Positions 21,141 to 32,677 of a stretch of DNA of 64,000 nt are shown in pieces. The notes beneath the pieces are model-generated. The model worked only from the letters and a program-made list of their open reading frames with translations, was not told the origin of the DNA and did no database searches. A program made the translations under genes and the position numbers. The first letter of the stretch is position 1. The number at the start of each line of letters is the position of its first letter. Origin of the DNA: Bipolaris cookei (Eukaryota; Ascomycota; Dothideomycetes; Pleosporales; Pleosporaceae); assembly GCA_002286855.1 (NCBI GenBank), contig NRSV01000015.1:62001-126000 (forward strand), in the 5' to 3' direction.

Positions 21141-21740
21141 ATGTTCAGACGGCAACTGACAGCTTCAAGTTGCGATATGATTGTTTCAAGCATCACGACC
21201 AATCTCTTCCTTGCCCTGGTTGTCTTAACTTCGGCGATATTGATCGTGATCATGATTTACCTCATTATATTCGTCAATCGCCACAACAAAAAAGTCAATC
21301 CTCGACAAGATTTCGAGCCGAGGCTTCTCGACTCCGAAACCGGTCGCGAGTCTCGTCTATCGCATCGAATTTCCCGGCAGCAAACACAGCAAGAGCAGCG
21401 AGAGGATCTGCTGCAACACTACTCATCAGTGCCACGGCCACCATCTATCGAACTTCTTCCCGAGATCAAGACTAGTTCTAGTGATGACAGAGCAAGTAAG
21501 TGGTTGGAACAGGGTGTCACCAATAAGGAGTTCGATGTGGTTGAAGGGGACCTTGGAGAAAAGAAGCCCGAGACGCGACAGGTTGTGGTCATGAAACCAA
21601 AGAAACACCTGAGATGGGAATGTACAGACGAAAACATGGACGGCCATGACAGGGTGTCCGGGGTAGCTGAAGATACAAAAGGTGACGGAACAGCATGTAC
21701 GGAATACCAGCCGGAGAAGGCGCTCAATGTTACTGTTTGA
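21141..21740 (+). CDS. Hypothetical single-pass membrane protein
   Basis: Single open frame of 199 residues. One long hydrophobic segment (about residues 20-45, NLFLALVVLTSAILIVIMI and on) is followed at once by basic residues (NRHNKKVNPRQ), suggesting a type III or signal-anchor orientation with a cytosolic tail. The tail is charged and polar, with a Gln-rich stretch (RQQTQQEQREDLLQHY) and no known domain. I do not recognise a family. The clean membrane-plus-tail layout argues for a real gene, but the lack of conserved motifs leaves doubt. An in-frame ATG 12 codons downstream could also be the start. Confidence 0.45.
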   Translation: MFRRQLTASSCDMIVSSITTNLFLALVVLTSAILIVIMIYLIIFVNRHNKKVNPRQDFEPRLLDSETGRESRLSHRISRQQTQQEQREDLLQHYSSVPRPPSIELLPEIKTSSSDDRASKWLEQGVTNKEFDVVEGDLGEKKPETRQVVVMKPKKHLRWECTDENMDGHDRVSGVAEDTKGDGTACTEYQPEKALNVTV

Positions 21741-22483
21741 TTTAGACATACGGACGGCAAGCGCATCGCTGGTTCATCAACTGGTTTTGAGCTTCCATCG
21801 TTTTCGCCAAGTATGCGAATGTTTTCAATGTCGCTAGTCTTCAGAGGGTTCTATGTCAGCATTCTATTAGCACACTGTTGTGTATCGGTTGCTCAGCCAG
21901 TGTTCTTGCAACAGCTGATATCATGCCATCGAGGACGGTCGAATTCTATGTGTTCAAATAATTTACGTAGCATATCGCTGAGCAGAGAAATTCAGTATAT
22001 TTAATCATCAAACATGATCAATGGGTAGATGCACAGAGGAGCTCACGTGGTTATTGTTTTTTATGCCTGTTCCGCCGGCTAAGGCGTAAGCTTCGCAAAC
22101 ATGAGCAACGAACGCTGATCAGCAGAGATGCAGATACAGGGGTGAAAGACGTTGCGGTAGGAACATGGAGGAGCGGATACCCTTGACCGTTTTAGGGCTA
22201 GCGCTGAAGCTTGGGCCTATGCAACGACTAAATTTCATGACTCTCGTAAACAACGACTGTTTGGGCTTGATGCCTTGAGCTATTTCTTCTCTAGTTCACT
22301 GATACGGTGACTCCCTTTGCATTTGAGGGCCAGAACTCTCCATCAACGCGCCCGTTTCCGCATACGTAATCGCAGTTGCGTACCAAAACCGTGCCGCCGT
22401 CTGCCCCACTCGCTTCCATCAGCCGCGAACACCCCACCGCACGAGCACACGAGCGCTTCCATTCGGGTCACCCAGCTGCAAAC
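21741..22483. other. Spacer and 5' leader upstream of CKS1
   Basis: 743 nt. The last about 170 nt before the CKS1 ATG are C-rich and open in other frames, but the conserved Cks product starts at 22484. No other gene is seen. Confidence 0.6.
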
Positions 22484-22992
22484 ATGTCGGGCGATTTGGA
22501 TATCGATTTCACGCGCCGGAACAAGAAACCTCGCCCGCTTTCTGAGCATGAGAAGGAGAAGCTGGATGAGTTTGTCGACGCGATCCACTACTCGGCAAGG
22601 TTGGTTGTTTGTTCAAGGAGCGGTCAGCGCGGGTTGTACTGACGCTGGCGATAGATACTCGGACGACGTTTACGAATATCGCCATGTACAGCTGCCCAAG
22701 CAGATGCTGAAAGCGATTCCCAAGGACTACTTTGATGGCGCACGAGGCACATTGAAGCTGCTATGGGAAGAGGAGTGGAGGGCACTGGGAATCACTCAGG
22801 TACGGGCGCCGACTGCATATGCATACTGCTTGCTAACATGAATATAGAGTTTGGGATGGGAACACTATGAGGTACATGAGCCAGAGCCGCATATTTTGCT
22901 CTTCAAGTACGTTTGTTCTTTGTGTGCATACAGCAAAGCTCGGACTGACTGGATACAGGCGACCTATCAACTACCAGCCGCCTATGCACTGA
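22484..22992 (+). CDS. CKS1: Cyclin-dependent kinase regulatory subunit Cks1
   Basis: Four short exons: 22484-22599, 22655-22799, 22848-22906 and 22959-22992, introns 48-55 nt; 117 residues. Cks proteins bind Cdk1 and dock phosphorylated substrates through an anion pocket. The family core is present in order across the joins: [21 protein letters not shown] (split by intron 1), [28 protein letters not shown] and RPINYQPP. The motif [12 protein letters not shown] is the family's hinge and beta-exchange signature, and the Arg/Tyr/Trp residues of the phosphate pocket are kept. An N-terminal extension [23 protein letters not shown] and a very short tail are typical of filamentous ascomycetes. Because the exons are short, a simple open-frame search misses this gene. 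Confidence 0.95.
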
Positions 22993-25900
22993 AGAAGAGG
23001 ATGCCTCCACGCGGCTTCCGGCTTTCCTCACGTCAAACGCGACGCGCGCAACGCTTGCGCAGACTATGACGGCACTCGGCATAGCCTATTTTTTCCTTAG
23101 GATACCTTCTTGCTTGTTTGTCGATTTAGAGCGAGAGACGCTAGATATAACGACGATATGATCATGGCGGAACACATGACGCGCTACATGGCCCCCATAC
23201 GAGACGTGTTTGGAATTCCATTATGCGAGGGGGTGACGAGTGCCCAGACTTTGTACATACGATTATCACAGGAGCTTCGCCGAAGGCATGAACAATTAGC
23301 AGATTCCGTGAAATTGGTACACGGGTATTGACTGTTGTATTAAGAAGTCAACAACTAATCCTATTTTGAACTGAGTTTCTTTGTCCGTTGGTGATGTCAA
23401 GAAGCTGGCTTGAGACTGCTAGTGCTGAGGGAAGATCACAACACCAAGAACAATCGTTTACAACACCTACATTGCGTTTTAGAAGAAGCTTAATGGGCGC
23501 CCAACGTGAATGAAACCAACCCTCAAGGCCCAACACAATGTTTATTATCTGCATCATGAGTAGAAAAAAAAACAATAGTATCTCGGGCTTGACGGTGAAG
23601 ACCCACCGGTCATACATGATTGGCATTTTGGCTCATGGTAGTTACAGAGCTCTAAGCTTGTTGCTGATTGACCTAGTAGTGGTAGCATGTTCACGTGTGC
23701 TTTCCCAACGTTGAAATTTGTTTTCTGTATAATTCCCAGACGTTTAGAGTAGTATAGTGGATTTGGAAAATAGATGTACATGTATCGAAGATGGTGAAAA
23801 GAAGTAGCTTTGGGTGGGAAAAGAACTTTGCTCATTACAAAGCAGGCTGTACCACCAATACACACAGACATGGGATATTCTTACAAGCTCATACAGTGTG
23901 TATAAATGAGCATTTCGTGCCCATTCTGCTTGCTTACCCCAAGTCAACTTACGCTTTTACATTGTAGTGCAGGAACGAAAATATTCAAGAAGGAAAATGA
24001 CACGAAACCCGCTAGGACAAGCCAACATACTATGGCTCTTGTAAGATGTATGGTGCCAATGCTAGTAGGCGTTGTAAGAAGATTGATCGATTTTTATCGA
24101 TATTGGTAAGTAGTATATTGTCATGTCAGCATTGGCGTAGGGTCCAAAATGCCGCGACAAGCCTTGTAAACTTGAAAGCTTAAACAGGGGAGAAATAATA
24201 CCCCAGACCCCAGCCCTGAAAATCAATGTGACTAGAGGGGGATGAGACGCGAGAGATATCCCAGGTTGTAAGGATTGGCGATTCGCCTTGTTGAGACAAC
24301 CTTATAGCTACGCCTCAATGAATGCAGTGCGCACGCTACCGTTTCCGTGCCTCAGAAGGTGTCGTCAGTGACTCAATGATAAATGTTAAGTGGTTATACA
24401 ACAAATGTATTTCTATCATAGGTAATCTCACACCGCCGAATGGTACAACATGACGTGAAGAGTCTGCCTGTCGGTGTACGTTGCTGATGTAGGTAAGTAT
24501 GGCTCGTTGATCCTTGACAGACGGCAAATGCGACAACTGACGCATAAGAAGACGGCTGCAGAGCAGGTTGGCAACGATGGAGGATTGGATCCGGAGAATA
24601 GCGGCCCGATTTCCCAAACGATGCCATTGGGCTAAGCATAGTTCGCTCGCCTATGTTGTCACATGCAGATCTGCGATCAAAGATCTCGTAATCGTAACCA
24701 TGGAATCCTGAAATGTCGGAAAATTGACGCGGTTGGGCGGAAGTAGACACCCTCGGAGTTGGCCAGTGAGGAAACGCGGAGTCTGAGCGCGCGGAGCAGA
24801 GGTCAAGGGTGGTTACGGGCCTTTGGAGGGTGATAACGACTAAGGGCAAGGTTCCGTTGTTGAGAAATTGGAACACGGCCTTTAGCGAGGCTAGATAGGG
24901 CAATGCAGAGAGTGCAGCTGGGGGACCCATCTGTCACTTTGCACGAACATGACCCAAGTCTGAGGTCGCTGGCAGTGCAAGACTAAAAGCTGGCGCTTTT
25001 ACGTACACAAGCGTAGATCTCGACCGTCTCCCCCCAGCAGGTGAGGGCAATTGACCGCGGCTCGGTAGCGACATGGGCGAGAATGGGGCTCCAGAGGAGC
25101 AGTAAAGGCGGGTATGACATTGCCGGGAAAAGAGGTGGACGGTAGATGGGATTGGCGGAGCATTCCGGATGCTGCGCATTGCCGGTGGTCGGAGGGCAAG
25201 ACGTTTTGCCTGAAGGGCGAGCGGTGAGACCATCGCAGGCAGGGTTGGAGCGGAGCAGACATGGCAATCAAGGGACCCACCAGTATGTATTTCTAGGGCG
25301 CTGTGGAGAAGACGGTCGCGCGACACGTGCGGAGGGCGTCTACTATGACACGACCCATGCAGGAGGGTGATTTGCAAGTCGAATAGGGTTCATGGTATTG
25401 TCAGCGAGCGGGAGAGTGACATGTAATTGCTATTACTGCAACTGTACGTCATATACGTAAGCAGGTACTTGGTATGTAAGTAGTTACGTACACACATAGC
25501 AGCGTCTGAGATTTGTAGGTGGCGAGGGCTGTGGGTGGCACGTCGGCGGGGTCGGGACAAAACGGTCGGTTGCAAGGTGACAGGTAAAGCAAAGGGCAAT
25601 GATGTCGTGGGCAGGCAGCGTGATGGGCGGTCGTGTGCGTCGAGTCGTGGGTGACGTGCATACGCCAATGGCCCCAAATATGGAGTCTGGTAACGAGTAC
25701 ATAAGAGTAACTGGCCTGGACAGGCAAACTGGGGCGTGAGCAGTGCAGCGCAGCAGATAAGCTCCTGGGCTGGAGTAATGGAAAGATCAAACGATGCAGG
25801 TGGGGGAGCGGGCGTGCGCCGGCCATTGGCCCGTCATGCTCTCCTTATCTCTCGGCTGTACGTAAGATAGCACAAAGCAGGGACGGCGCTAGGCCCCATC

Positions 25901-26493
25901 TGTCCTACTGCCTTTGCCCATCCGTGCGCGGTCCATGTCCAAACCCATCCCGAGCACATGTCTGGCACAAAAGACAGTGTCGGCGCTCTCTCCATAGCAA
26001 AAACATATACATATACACACATACACACACACACATACACATCCACACGTTCACCCATCTGCCCTTCCCAACCATGCACCAGCCCTCTCCCCGCACCAGG
26101 TCCTAGCTCTCCGCCCGAGGACCAGCCCAGGCTTCTCACGCCGCTCCCGCCCCGCCGACGTCGCTCCATCTTCTACATTGTAGTAGTTGGGCTCACGTTC
26201 AATGACGGCGCGAACCATCAGCCACCTCATTCTCCTCACAGCCGTTACCGGCAATCTGGGCCCTTGAGCAGCCGCTGTCTTGTCCTTCTCCCTCCCTCCG
26301 CTGCATTACCCAAATATATTTGCTGTTCTTGGCATAGCCCAATATCCAAAGTGACCTCGCCATCTCCCACGCGATAAGACCTGCCACATACCCTGCTCCG
26401 ATAGCAAGATACTTGCATCCTGATCCGCAGTCTGGCCAACGGCCCGTAGTCTCTCATAGCCTTATCGCCCCCTTCCACGCCAGCTGCCCAGCC
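22993..26493. other. 3.5-kb gene-free interval
   Basis: Between CKS1 and the Zn2Cys6 regulator. Open frames at 23110-23331 (+, 73 codons), 24394-24930 (-) and around 25-26 kb lack motifs, credible splice partners or ordinary composition. A (CA)n microsatellite lies at about 26006-26042. The right end is C-rich (26090-26490) and probably a long promoter and leader for the regulator. I see no RNA gene. Confidence 0.6.
26006..26042. repeat. (CA)n microsatellite with TA interruptions
   Basis: Alternating CA/TA run (CATATACATATACACACATACACACACAC and on, given here as pattern only), roughly 450 nt upstream of the Zn2Cys6 gene start. Confidence 0.8.
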
Positions 26494-28948
26494 ATGACAG
26501 CCGTAGCAATGCAGCAGCCGGCCATGGGCCCACGCCCAGTCGTCTCCATAGCACCAGCTCGTCCTCGCACAGTACACAAGTCGCCCTCAACCAAGGAGAA
26601 CCTGACCAAGCCAACCTCCACCAACGGTCCCGTCTCCAACATCCGCTCGCGGAGAGAACGCCCTTGTGACGCCTGCAGACGGAGGAAGAGTCGCTGTGTG
26701 ATACACGAGGGCGCCGCCCTGTGCGTCTTGTGCGAGTTCCACAAGCAGGACTGTACCTTTGTGCAAAGTCCTCTGCCCCGCAAGAGAAAAGTCGTCGACG
26801 GCGAGAAAAAGGACTCGCCCAGCAATACAAAGAAGAGGTATGTCTAGGCTCCTCCACTGCCCTGCGTTCGAGAAAATGTCCGATGGCTTGCTTGGGCAAG
26901 GAGCAACTACGTACATATACCACGCCAAACTGTCACGTGCTCACGTGCCATGCACTTTACCTGCCTTCTCTCCCCACCCGCCATGTGGTTTGTATCCATT
27001 ACCTTTTAACACTTCGTTTTCGGGTTGTGCTTTATGCGGCTAGATGGCATGACTGATACCGTCTGCTAGATCCGTCGACTCGGAACCTCCTCCATTGGCA
27101 CTGTCGACCCCCACCATCACAGCAACGGCGCCAAGCCCACCACCACCACTACCACAATCACAATTACAACCACCACAACCACAACCACAGCTGTCCCAGG
27201 TGCAAAGTCTGCACCTACCTCAGCTTGGAGAGACGCTGGGCTTGCAACGGCGCCAGCACAGCAGATACATTGGTCTGAGCTCCCCTTTCGATTCTCTACT
27301 CATTGGCCTCTCCCAATTCGATACCCGTAACGAATCTACTTTTGATCTTGGCATCCTTCGACGAGTAAACGATCATGAATGCTTCATCATGCTGCCTGAC
27401 GAGAACACGCAAGATTTTGCCGGCGAGTCCGAGGCACTGACTCAGGTCGAGCAGCTTGTGCACCCACATGGCCCTGCATTGCTAGACCTGTACTTTCAAT
27501 TAGTACATCCAAATTACCCCATTATCCAAAAGCATCTTTTCGTCGAGCGCTGTCGTAGTGGCGATCGAAGTTTCTCACCCGCCCTTCTAGCCGGAATGTA
27601 CATTCTGGCCCTAAATTGGTGGTCCTTCAACCCCAAGCTCGCAAGCTATTCCAAACCCGATGCAGCTCGATTGGAAGCGGCTGCAATGAAGGCATTGACA
27701 TTGTCAATGGAGCGACCTAAACTGTCAACTGTGCAGGCAGGTTTGTTGTTGCTTCAGCGTCCAGAAGCAGATTCGTGGAGTCTGACTACGCAACTGGTCG
27801 CCGTTGGCCAAGAACTAGGCCTCCATCTTGACTGCTCCTCATGGTCAGTTCCTCTCTGGGAGCGTGGATTGAGGAAGCGCATTGCATGTGCATTGTACAT
27901 GCAGGACAAATGGAGCTCGTTGATCCACGGTCGCCCCTCACACATCTTCAATGCTAACTGGGCAGTCAAGCCCATTACTGAAGAAGACTTTGTTGAAGAA
28001 GGAGACGGATATGAGACACGGCAAGAAGAGACCGAAGACGAAAAAGCGGACAGCCAGCGAGGACGGATACTGTTTGCCCAGATGATCGGACTTACTCAAA
28101 TCATGGCAGAAGTCATGGACACATTTTACACCCAAACTGCCATCCAAGATTTCGCAAATGCAGGAAAGAAGTCCACTGAACTCATTTTGGCCCGCGCCAA
28201 ACCTGTGCAGATCAAGCTCCGCCAGTGGCACGAAAAACTGCCTGCCGAGGTTAAAATGAACACGCCAGAGAAGGGCAAGCTCACGTCGACCGGCTATCTC
28301 CACCTTGCATACTTTGCGACAGAAATCACCCTGCATCGGCGCATTGTACAATCTCTTGACTCGACCAACCCAGACTCTTACGGTCTTTTCATGTGCCGCA
28401 GTGCTGCGAAGACGCGATTGATTTCTGCCATGGACTTTGTCAACCGGCTCAAGCCAGAACATCTGCAGGCCTTCTGGTACTTTGCTTCCAAGGTCAACTT
28501 TACGCTCATCGGAACGTTTGGATCGCTATTGTGGGCTACAGCGCCCGCCAAAGAAGAGGCCGAGTTCTACAAGCTGAGGTTGTGCGAATACCGCTGGACC
28601 CTGTCCGTCTCTTCCAAGCGCGCCGATTTTCTCGATTACGCAGTCTCCATGCTGGACGCTAGCAGTGCCATGCTCAGCAATCTGGCTGAAAAACCGAGTC
28701 TGGCTGAGCAGATTAGCAACGCTGGAGTGCCCCCTGCAGCACCTCCGCGGCAATACTCATCCTTCTCAAACATGGGGCCGCCACAGAGTTCTAATGGGTC
28801 GGGGAGGTATGAGCAGGAAGACATTGATATGGCCGACGGTGATGACCTTCGAAGAATATCATCCGGTGAAAGCTTCGACGGGTTCCACGATGGCTCGCAG
28901 TATGGTAGTCGTCCACATACGGCTGGCAACTCGCCTCGTTCTCAATAA
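26494..28948 (+). CDS. Zn(II)2Cys6 transcription factor, Dal81/TamA-like
   Basis: Exons 26494-26837 and 27070-28948, with a 232-nt intron that is long for this genome; 740 residues. The binuclear zinc cluster is C58-x2-C61-x6-C68-x8-C77-x2-C80-x6-C87, followed by a basic PRKRKVV nuclear-localisation-type stretch. Exon 2 starts with Pro/Gln-rich sequence, then a full fungal-specific regulatory domain (LVHPHGPALLDLYFQLVHPNYPII ... about residues 240-560, split here: LYFQLVHPNYPIIQKHLF) and an acidic, Ser-rich tail. The zinc-cluster flanks (RERPCDACRRRKSRC, ALCVLCEFH) resemble the Dal81/TamA co-activator group that acts with other regulators on nitrogen and GABA genes; that subgroup label is a recollection of motif style and may be wrong. 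DNA-binding nuclear regulator is certain. Confidence 0.9.
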
Positions 28949-30287
28949 GCAAGCTCTTTGTGGGATTGGTAGTTACGATATCGGAATAGTTTTGATTATT
29001 GGATGGTACGCACTAGATTCGGTGGTTATGGTTTTCAGCGATTCAGCGATATCTTTACTGTTGGATGGCAGGCGTTATGTACTAGTGGTGCGCGCAGATA
29101 TACCACAGTGGCTTTCGCATATTGCGCGAAAATGGCGCCATATCGCGACACACAATGTCCGACACATGTGTGGTCGGCTCCATTTGCTTGCTTTTTTGCA
29201 GAAATAGTTATGATCTCATGTTTCATGTTAGCGCAGGTCGCGCCTTTGGTACATCCAGTGGCTTTAGAGAATGAAGCATCGGTATTCTATCTCTTTTGAG
29301 AGCCATCACAAGCAGTTTCAGCTCAGTAGGAGTTGCAATGCCATTCTAGGAAAATTAAGCACAAGCAATTTGGAAAAAATTTCATGTAGTGATGCTGACA
29401 TGATGTGGTGATATTACAGTCAACTGAGCTGAGCGGTGGCTATGTGCATATCATTGAAGTTATTCAGAGGGGCAGGGCCAGCTGCGCCATCCCCATGGTC
29501 CGTCGTTGACGCGGGCTGCGGGAGTCGGGTGGGCCCGCGTGCCGCCTCCTCTTGCTCTGAACAAAAGCACTGCCCACGCCACGTCGGGAATAAGCACACC
29601 CATCCGCCCTCAGCCATTTACCATTCATGGAAGGGATTAGGTGACCTGTTCATGCACATATGCATACTTCATCTGAGAAGCAAGTATCATGTTGTAACCA
29701 ACAAACAACAGTCGTCATTAGCACAGTCGATCGGCACACCCTCAACCCCTCACAACTCGTCATGTCAAAAGCCAGAAAAAGAAATGCCCCTCCTCCACCT
29801 TTTCGCTTGGAGCCTGGGGAATCTGAGCGACCCCTTTATCCAACCTCTCAGTTGAGGAGAGTGAGAAACACAAGAATGGAGGCAACGGCATTGCCTTATG
29901 CAGCTGGTGGAAACATGTTGCTTGGCAGCCCGCCGTAGATCTCAGCCGTAACATAAAGGATGGGGCGTTGTCGTGGGCAATTTGGGGGCTAACACTCAGC
30001 TTCCCGTCGATCCTTCGCGGTGTAAGCTCTCTAGCGGATAGACAGCTGAAAGGAAGGATTATGCAGTCTGGTTGCCTTATTGTCTTTCTCTCTTTTTTTT
30101 TCTACTGTCTGGGGCTGCCCCTGAATGTTACAGACGAAACCTTCTTTTGTTACGCCTGCATCCACTATAGCCTTGGTACAATTTTGACATCGTCATACAT
30201 ATACAACGATAGACTTTGCTATACCTAGACATAGCACCCCACTCAAGCATCATTACATCTTATTCCCTCCCTTTGGCCCACTCTACC
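28949..30287. other. Intergenic region, 1.3 kb
   Basis: 3' flank of the Zn2Cys6 gene and promoter of the DUF2235 gene. Several short frames, none credible. A poly-T tract is at about 30092-30100. Confidence 0.6.
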
Positions 30288-32190
30288 ATGACCGACGATA
30301 ACAAGGCCTGGGGGCGACGCCTAGTCATATGCTGCGACGGGACTTGGCAGTCGAGCGTCACTATCGAAACAAACGTCCCATCCAATGTCACTAAACTATG
30401 CCGCCTGATTGCCCGTGTTGGCTCGGATCGGAACAATCCCTCGAAAAAGTTTCACCAAATTGTCTACTACGATTCTGGAGTGGGAACAGGAAATCTCAGC
30501 TCTTCTGAAAGGAACCGACAAGGTGGTACAGGAGCTGGGTTAGCAGAGAACGTCATTGAAGCATACAACTTCATCGTGCAAAACTACGAGCCGGGTGATG
30601 AGATCTTCTGCTTTGGCTTCTCAAGAGGCGCATACACTGCGCGCGCAGTTGCAGGACTCGTTTCCGACATTGGAGTCATAGCACCGATTAGCATGCAGTT
30701 CTTCGCGACACTATACAGCCTGTATCAGACAAACGACGAAGGGGTTGACTTTCGCGAAACAGAAGCGTGGAGGTGGTTCACCGAAGGCAAGTTGAGCAAG
30801 GAGGGAGAAGAGATGAAGAAACAGGGCGTGGATGTTAAAGCAATTGGCCTGGACGATCTCAAGCTACTGGCAGAGGTGTGGGAAATTCGACCGCATGGAG
30901 AACTCGCCGTCAGTGAAGACAGCAGAAAGGTAAAAGTCGTCGGTGTTTGGGACACTGTTGGATCCTTGGGTATACCAGATATGATGGGCTTCAATTTAGC
31001 CTCTCAGAGAACACAATACGGTTTCCATAATGTCAAGCTGACAGAGAGTGAGTCGCACAACTAAAAATGTGAGATTGCTGCTAAGCGCCCACTAGACATT
31101 GAGCATGCCTTTCAAGCCCTTGCGCTAGACGAACGACGCAAAGCTTTCCGTCCGACTCTTTGGTATATTCCAAAGGAACTTGTCGATGATCCAAACCGAC
31201 CTACACCTGAACTCAAACAGGTCTGGGTGCGTAGTGTAGCATAGTATATCTGAGACAACAAATAAGTTAACGGTAATCCATTTAGTTCCCTGGTGTACAC
31301 ATCAATTGTGGTGGCGGCTCACAGGACGCCCTCGGGGAGATGAAGGGAGACTCAGAAAGTCAGTTCAAAATTTAGAATTCAGCCAATGCAAATGCTAACT
31401 AGGCTTAGACATATCAACAGCAACTCTTTGCTGGATGCTTCAAGTCATTTCTCCGCACTTGACTATAGACCAACACGCCTTCTCAATGTATCTCAACCAA
31501 TACAAGCGTTGGTTATTCCGTATTCGCTACGCCTGCACTTACTACCACCCAAATACACTGCAAAAGATGTGGAACAGCGTTCCAAAGCTACCTTATATCC
31601 CATTCCTGAGCTCTGGTGGCAAGGAGCTAAAACTTCCGCGTGCTGCCTCACCACATGCGCATGAGAAGTTTGACTTCAGTTGGGGCACTGGCCCGCTTGT
31701 TGATTCGTACACCACAATGTATTACCTGAATGGTATGCATGTACGCATGCCCGGCCATGAAAGCGGTGAAGAATACGACGAAAGGTCAAAAGTGCACAAA
31801 TGGACCAAATTGAGGGACTTGGGTGTTACTAACGAGTACATTCACCCCATCACCTACTTCCGTAGTCTGATAAGGGGCTGGGAACCGCACTCGCCGTTGC
31901 AAAAGTCATGGAACAGAGAGGCTTGGAAAGAGCAAGGCAAGATGAGGTTCTGGTGGTACATGGATGGTGAGAAGGAAAAGTGCGCGCTGCCTGAATGGGT
32001 AATTCTCCCAGACGAATTGAATGGCGAGTTAAATTTTGAAAGGAGGTGGTACAACGAGTGCGAGAGTTCAGAGAAGACACTCGAGAAACTTGCTAGTATT
32101 GGAGAGTTTGGCAGAGAAAGGGACTTTTTGGAGGTGATGGATGAGAGGCTGGGATTGGCTGATGGCCGGCCCTCGAATGTGGCGCCATGA
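30288..32190 (+). CDS. DUF2235 (Tle1-like) alpha/beta hydrolase
   Basis: Four exons: 30288-31047, 31096-31226, 31286-31358, 31409-32190 (introns 48-59 nt); 581 residues. The DUF2235 family is an alpha/beta-hydrolase fold shared with the bacterial type VI phospholipase effector Tle1. Seen here: the family opening RLVICCDGTW (11-20), nucleophile elbow GFSRGAYTAR with Ser112, the Asp-bearing GVWDTVGSLG (Asp222), and VWFPGVHINCGGG with the candidate catalytic His302, reassembled across intron 2. All three triad positions are therefore intact. There is no signal peptide or membrane segment, so it is probably intracellular. The C-terminal half is family-typical. Phospholipase or other esterase activity is plausible for the family, but substrate is unknown in fungi. 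Intron 3 uses an unusual GTCAGT donor. Confidence 0.9.
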
Positions 32191-32677
32191 GGGTTGTTTC
32201 TGCTTCGCTGACTTTCGATAAACAGGTTGAGAAAAGCAGATGTTCTATATGTGGAAATCACTATAGTAAATTTGGCGATGGAGAATAGTTTAAGGTCTAA
32301 ATTGACATTTCCAGTCTACACTACTACACTTCGATCTTTCTAGCCCCTATTTCTTACACGATACACTCCATTGTGTTTGTCTCACCCGCATACAGTTCTG
32401 AAGCCTCGGGAATTCTCTTTTGGGCTGTTTCCTCGGAGTGACATGCTAACAAATCAACACCGCATCAAAGGTAAGTGCAGTTGCCTGAGTCCAATCCCAC
32501 TGTTTGGCACCTGCACTTTCCTTCACCTGCCGTCCAACAATGTCATCGGCCCCAAACATAAACCTCGAGACATTGCACTGCACTCCAGAACACCAATTCT
32601 CTTCCCAACTCTTCCAATTACCTTGCATCCTCCACTCCGAGCATCACCTACAACTTCCTCGAATCCCACTGCTCACT
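32191..32677. other. Spacer between DUF2235 gene and SMP-repeat gene
   Basis: 487 nt. The frame of the next gene stays open upstream to about 32504 and holds another ATG at 32539, but no conserved sequence supports translation there, so this is treated as leader. Confidence 0.55.

Noticed and set aside
23110..23331. 73-codon plus-strand frame after CKS1 with coil-like ending
   Set aside because: Too short, does not begin at a convincing ATG, and no family features; could be a remnant but not supportable.
24394..24930. Open frame of 178 codons on the minus strand in the gene-free interval
   Set aside because: No motif, odd composition, no splice partners, and overlapping open frames on the other strand; looks like chance.
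26413..26493. Upstream extension of the Zn2Cys6 gene beyond ATG 26494
   Set aside because: The frame is open but has no ATG there; it would need a non-standard start.
32539..32677. Upstream in-frame ATG for the SMP-repeat protein
   Set aside because: The added residues have no conserved pattern; the start nearer the helical region was preferred, though not proven.
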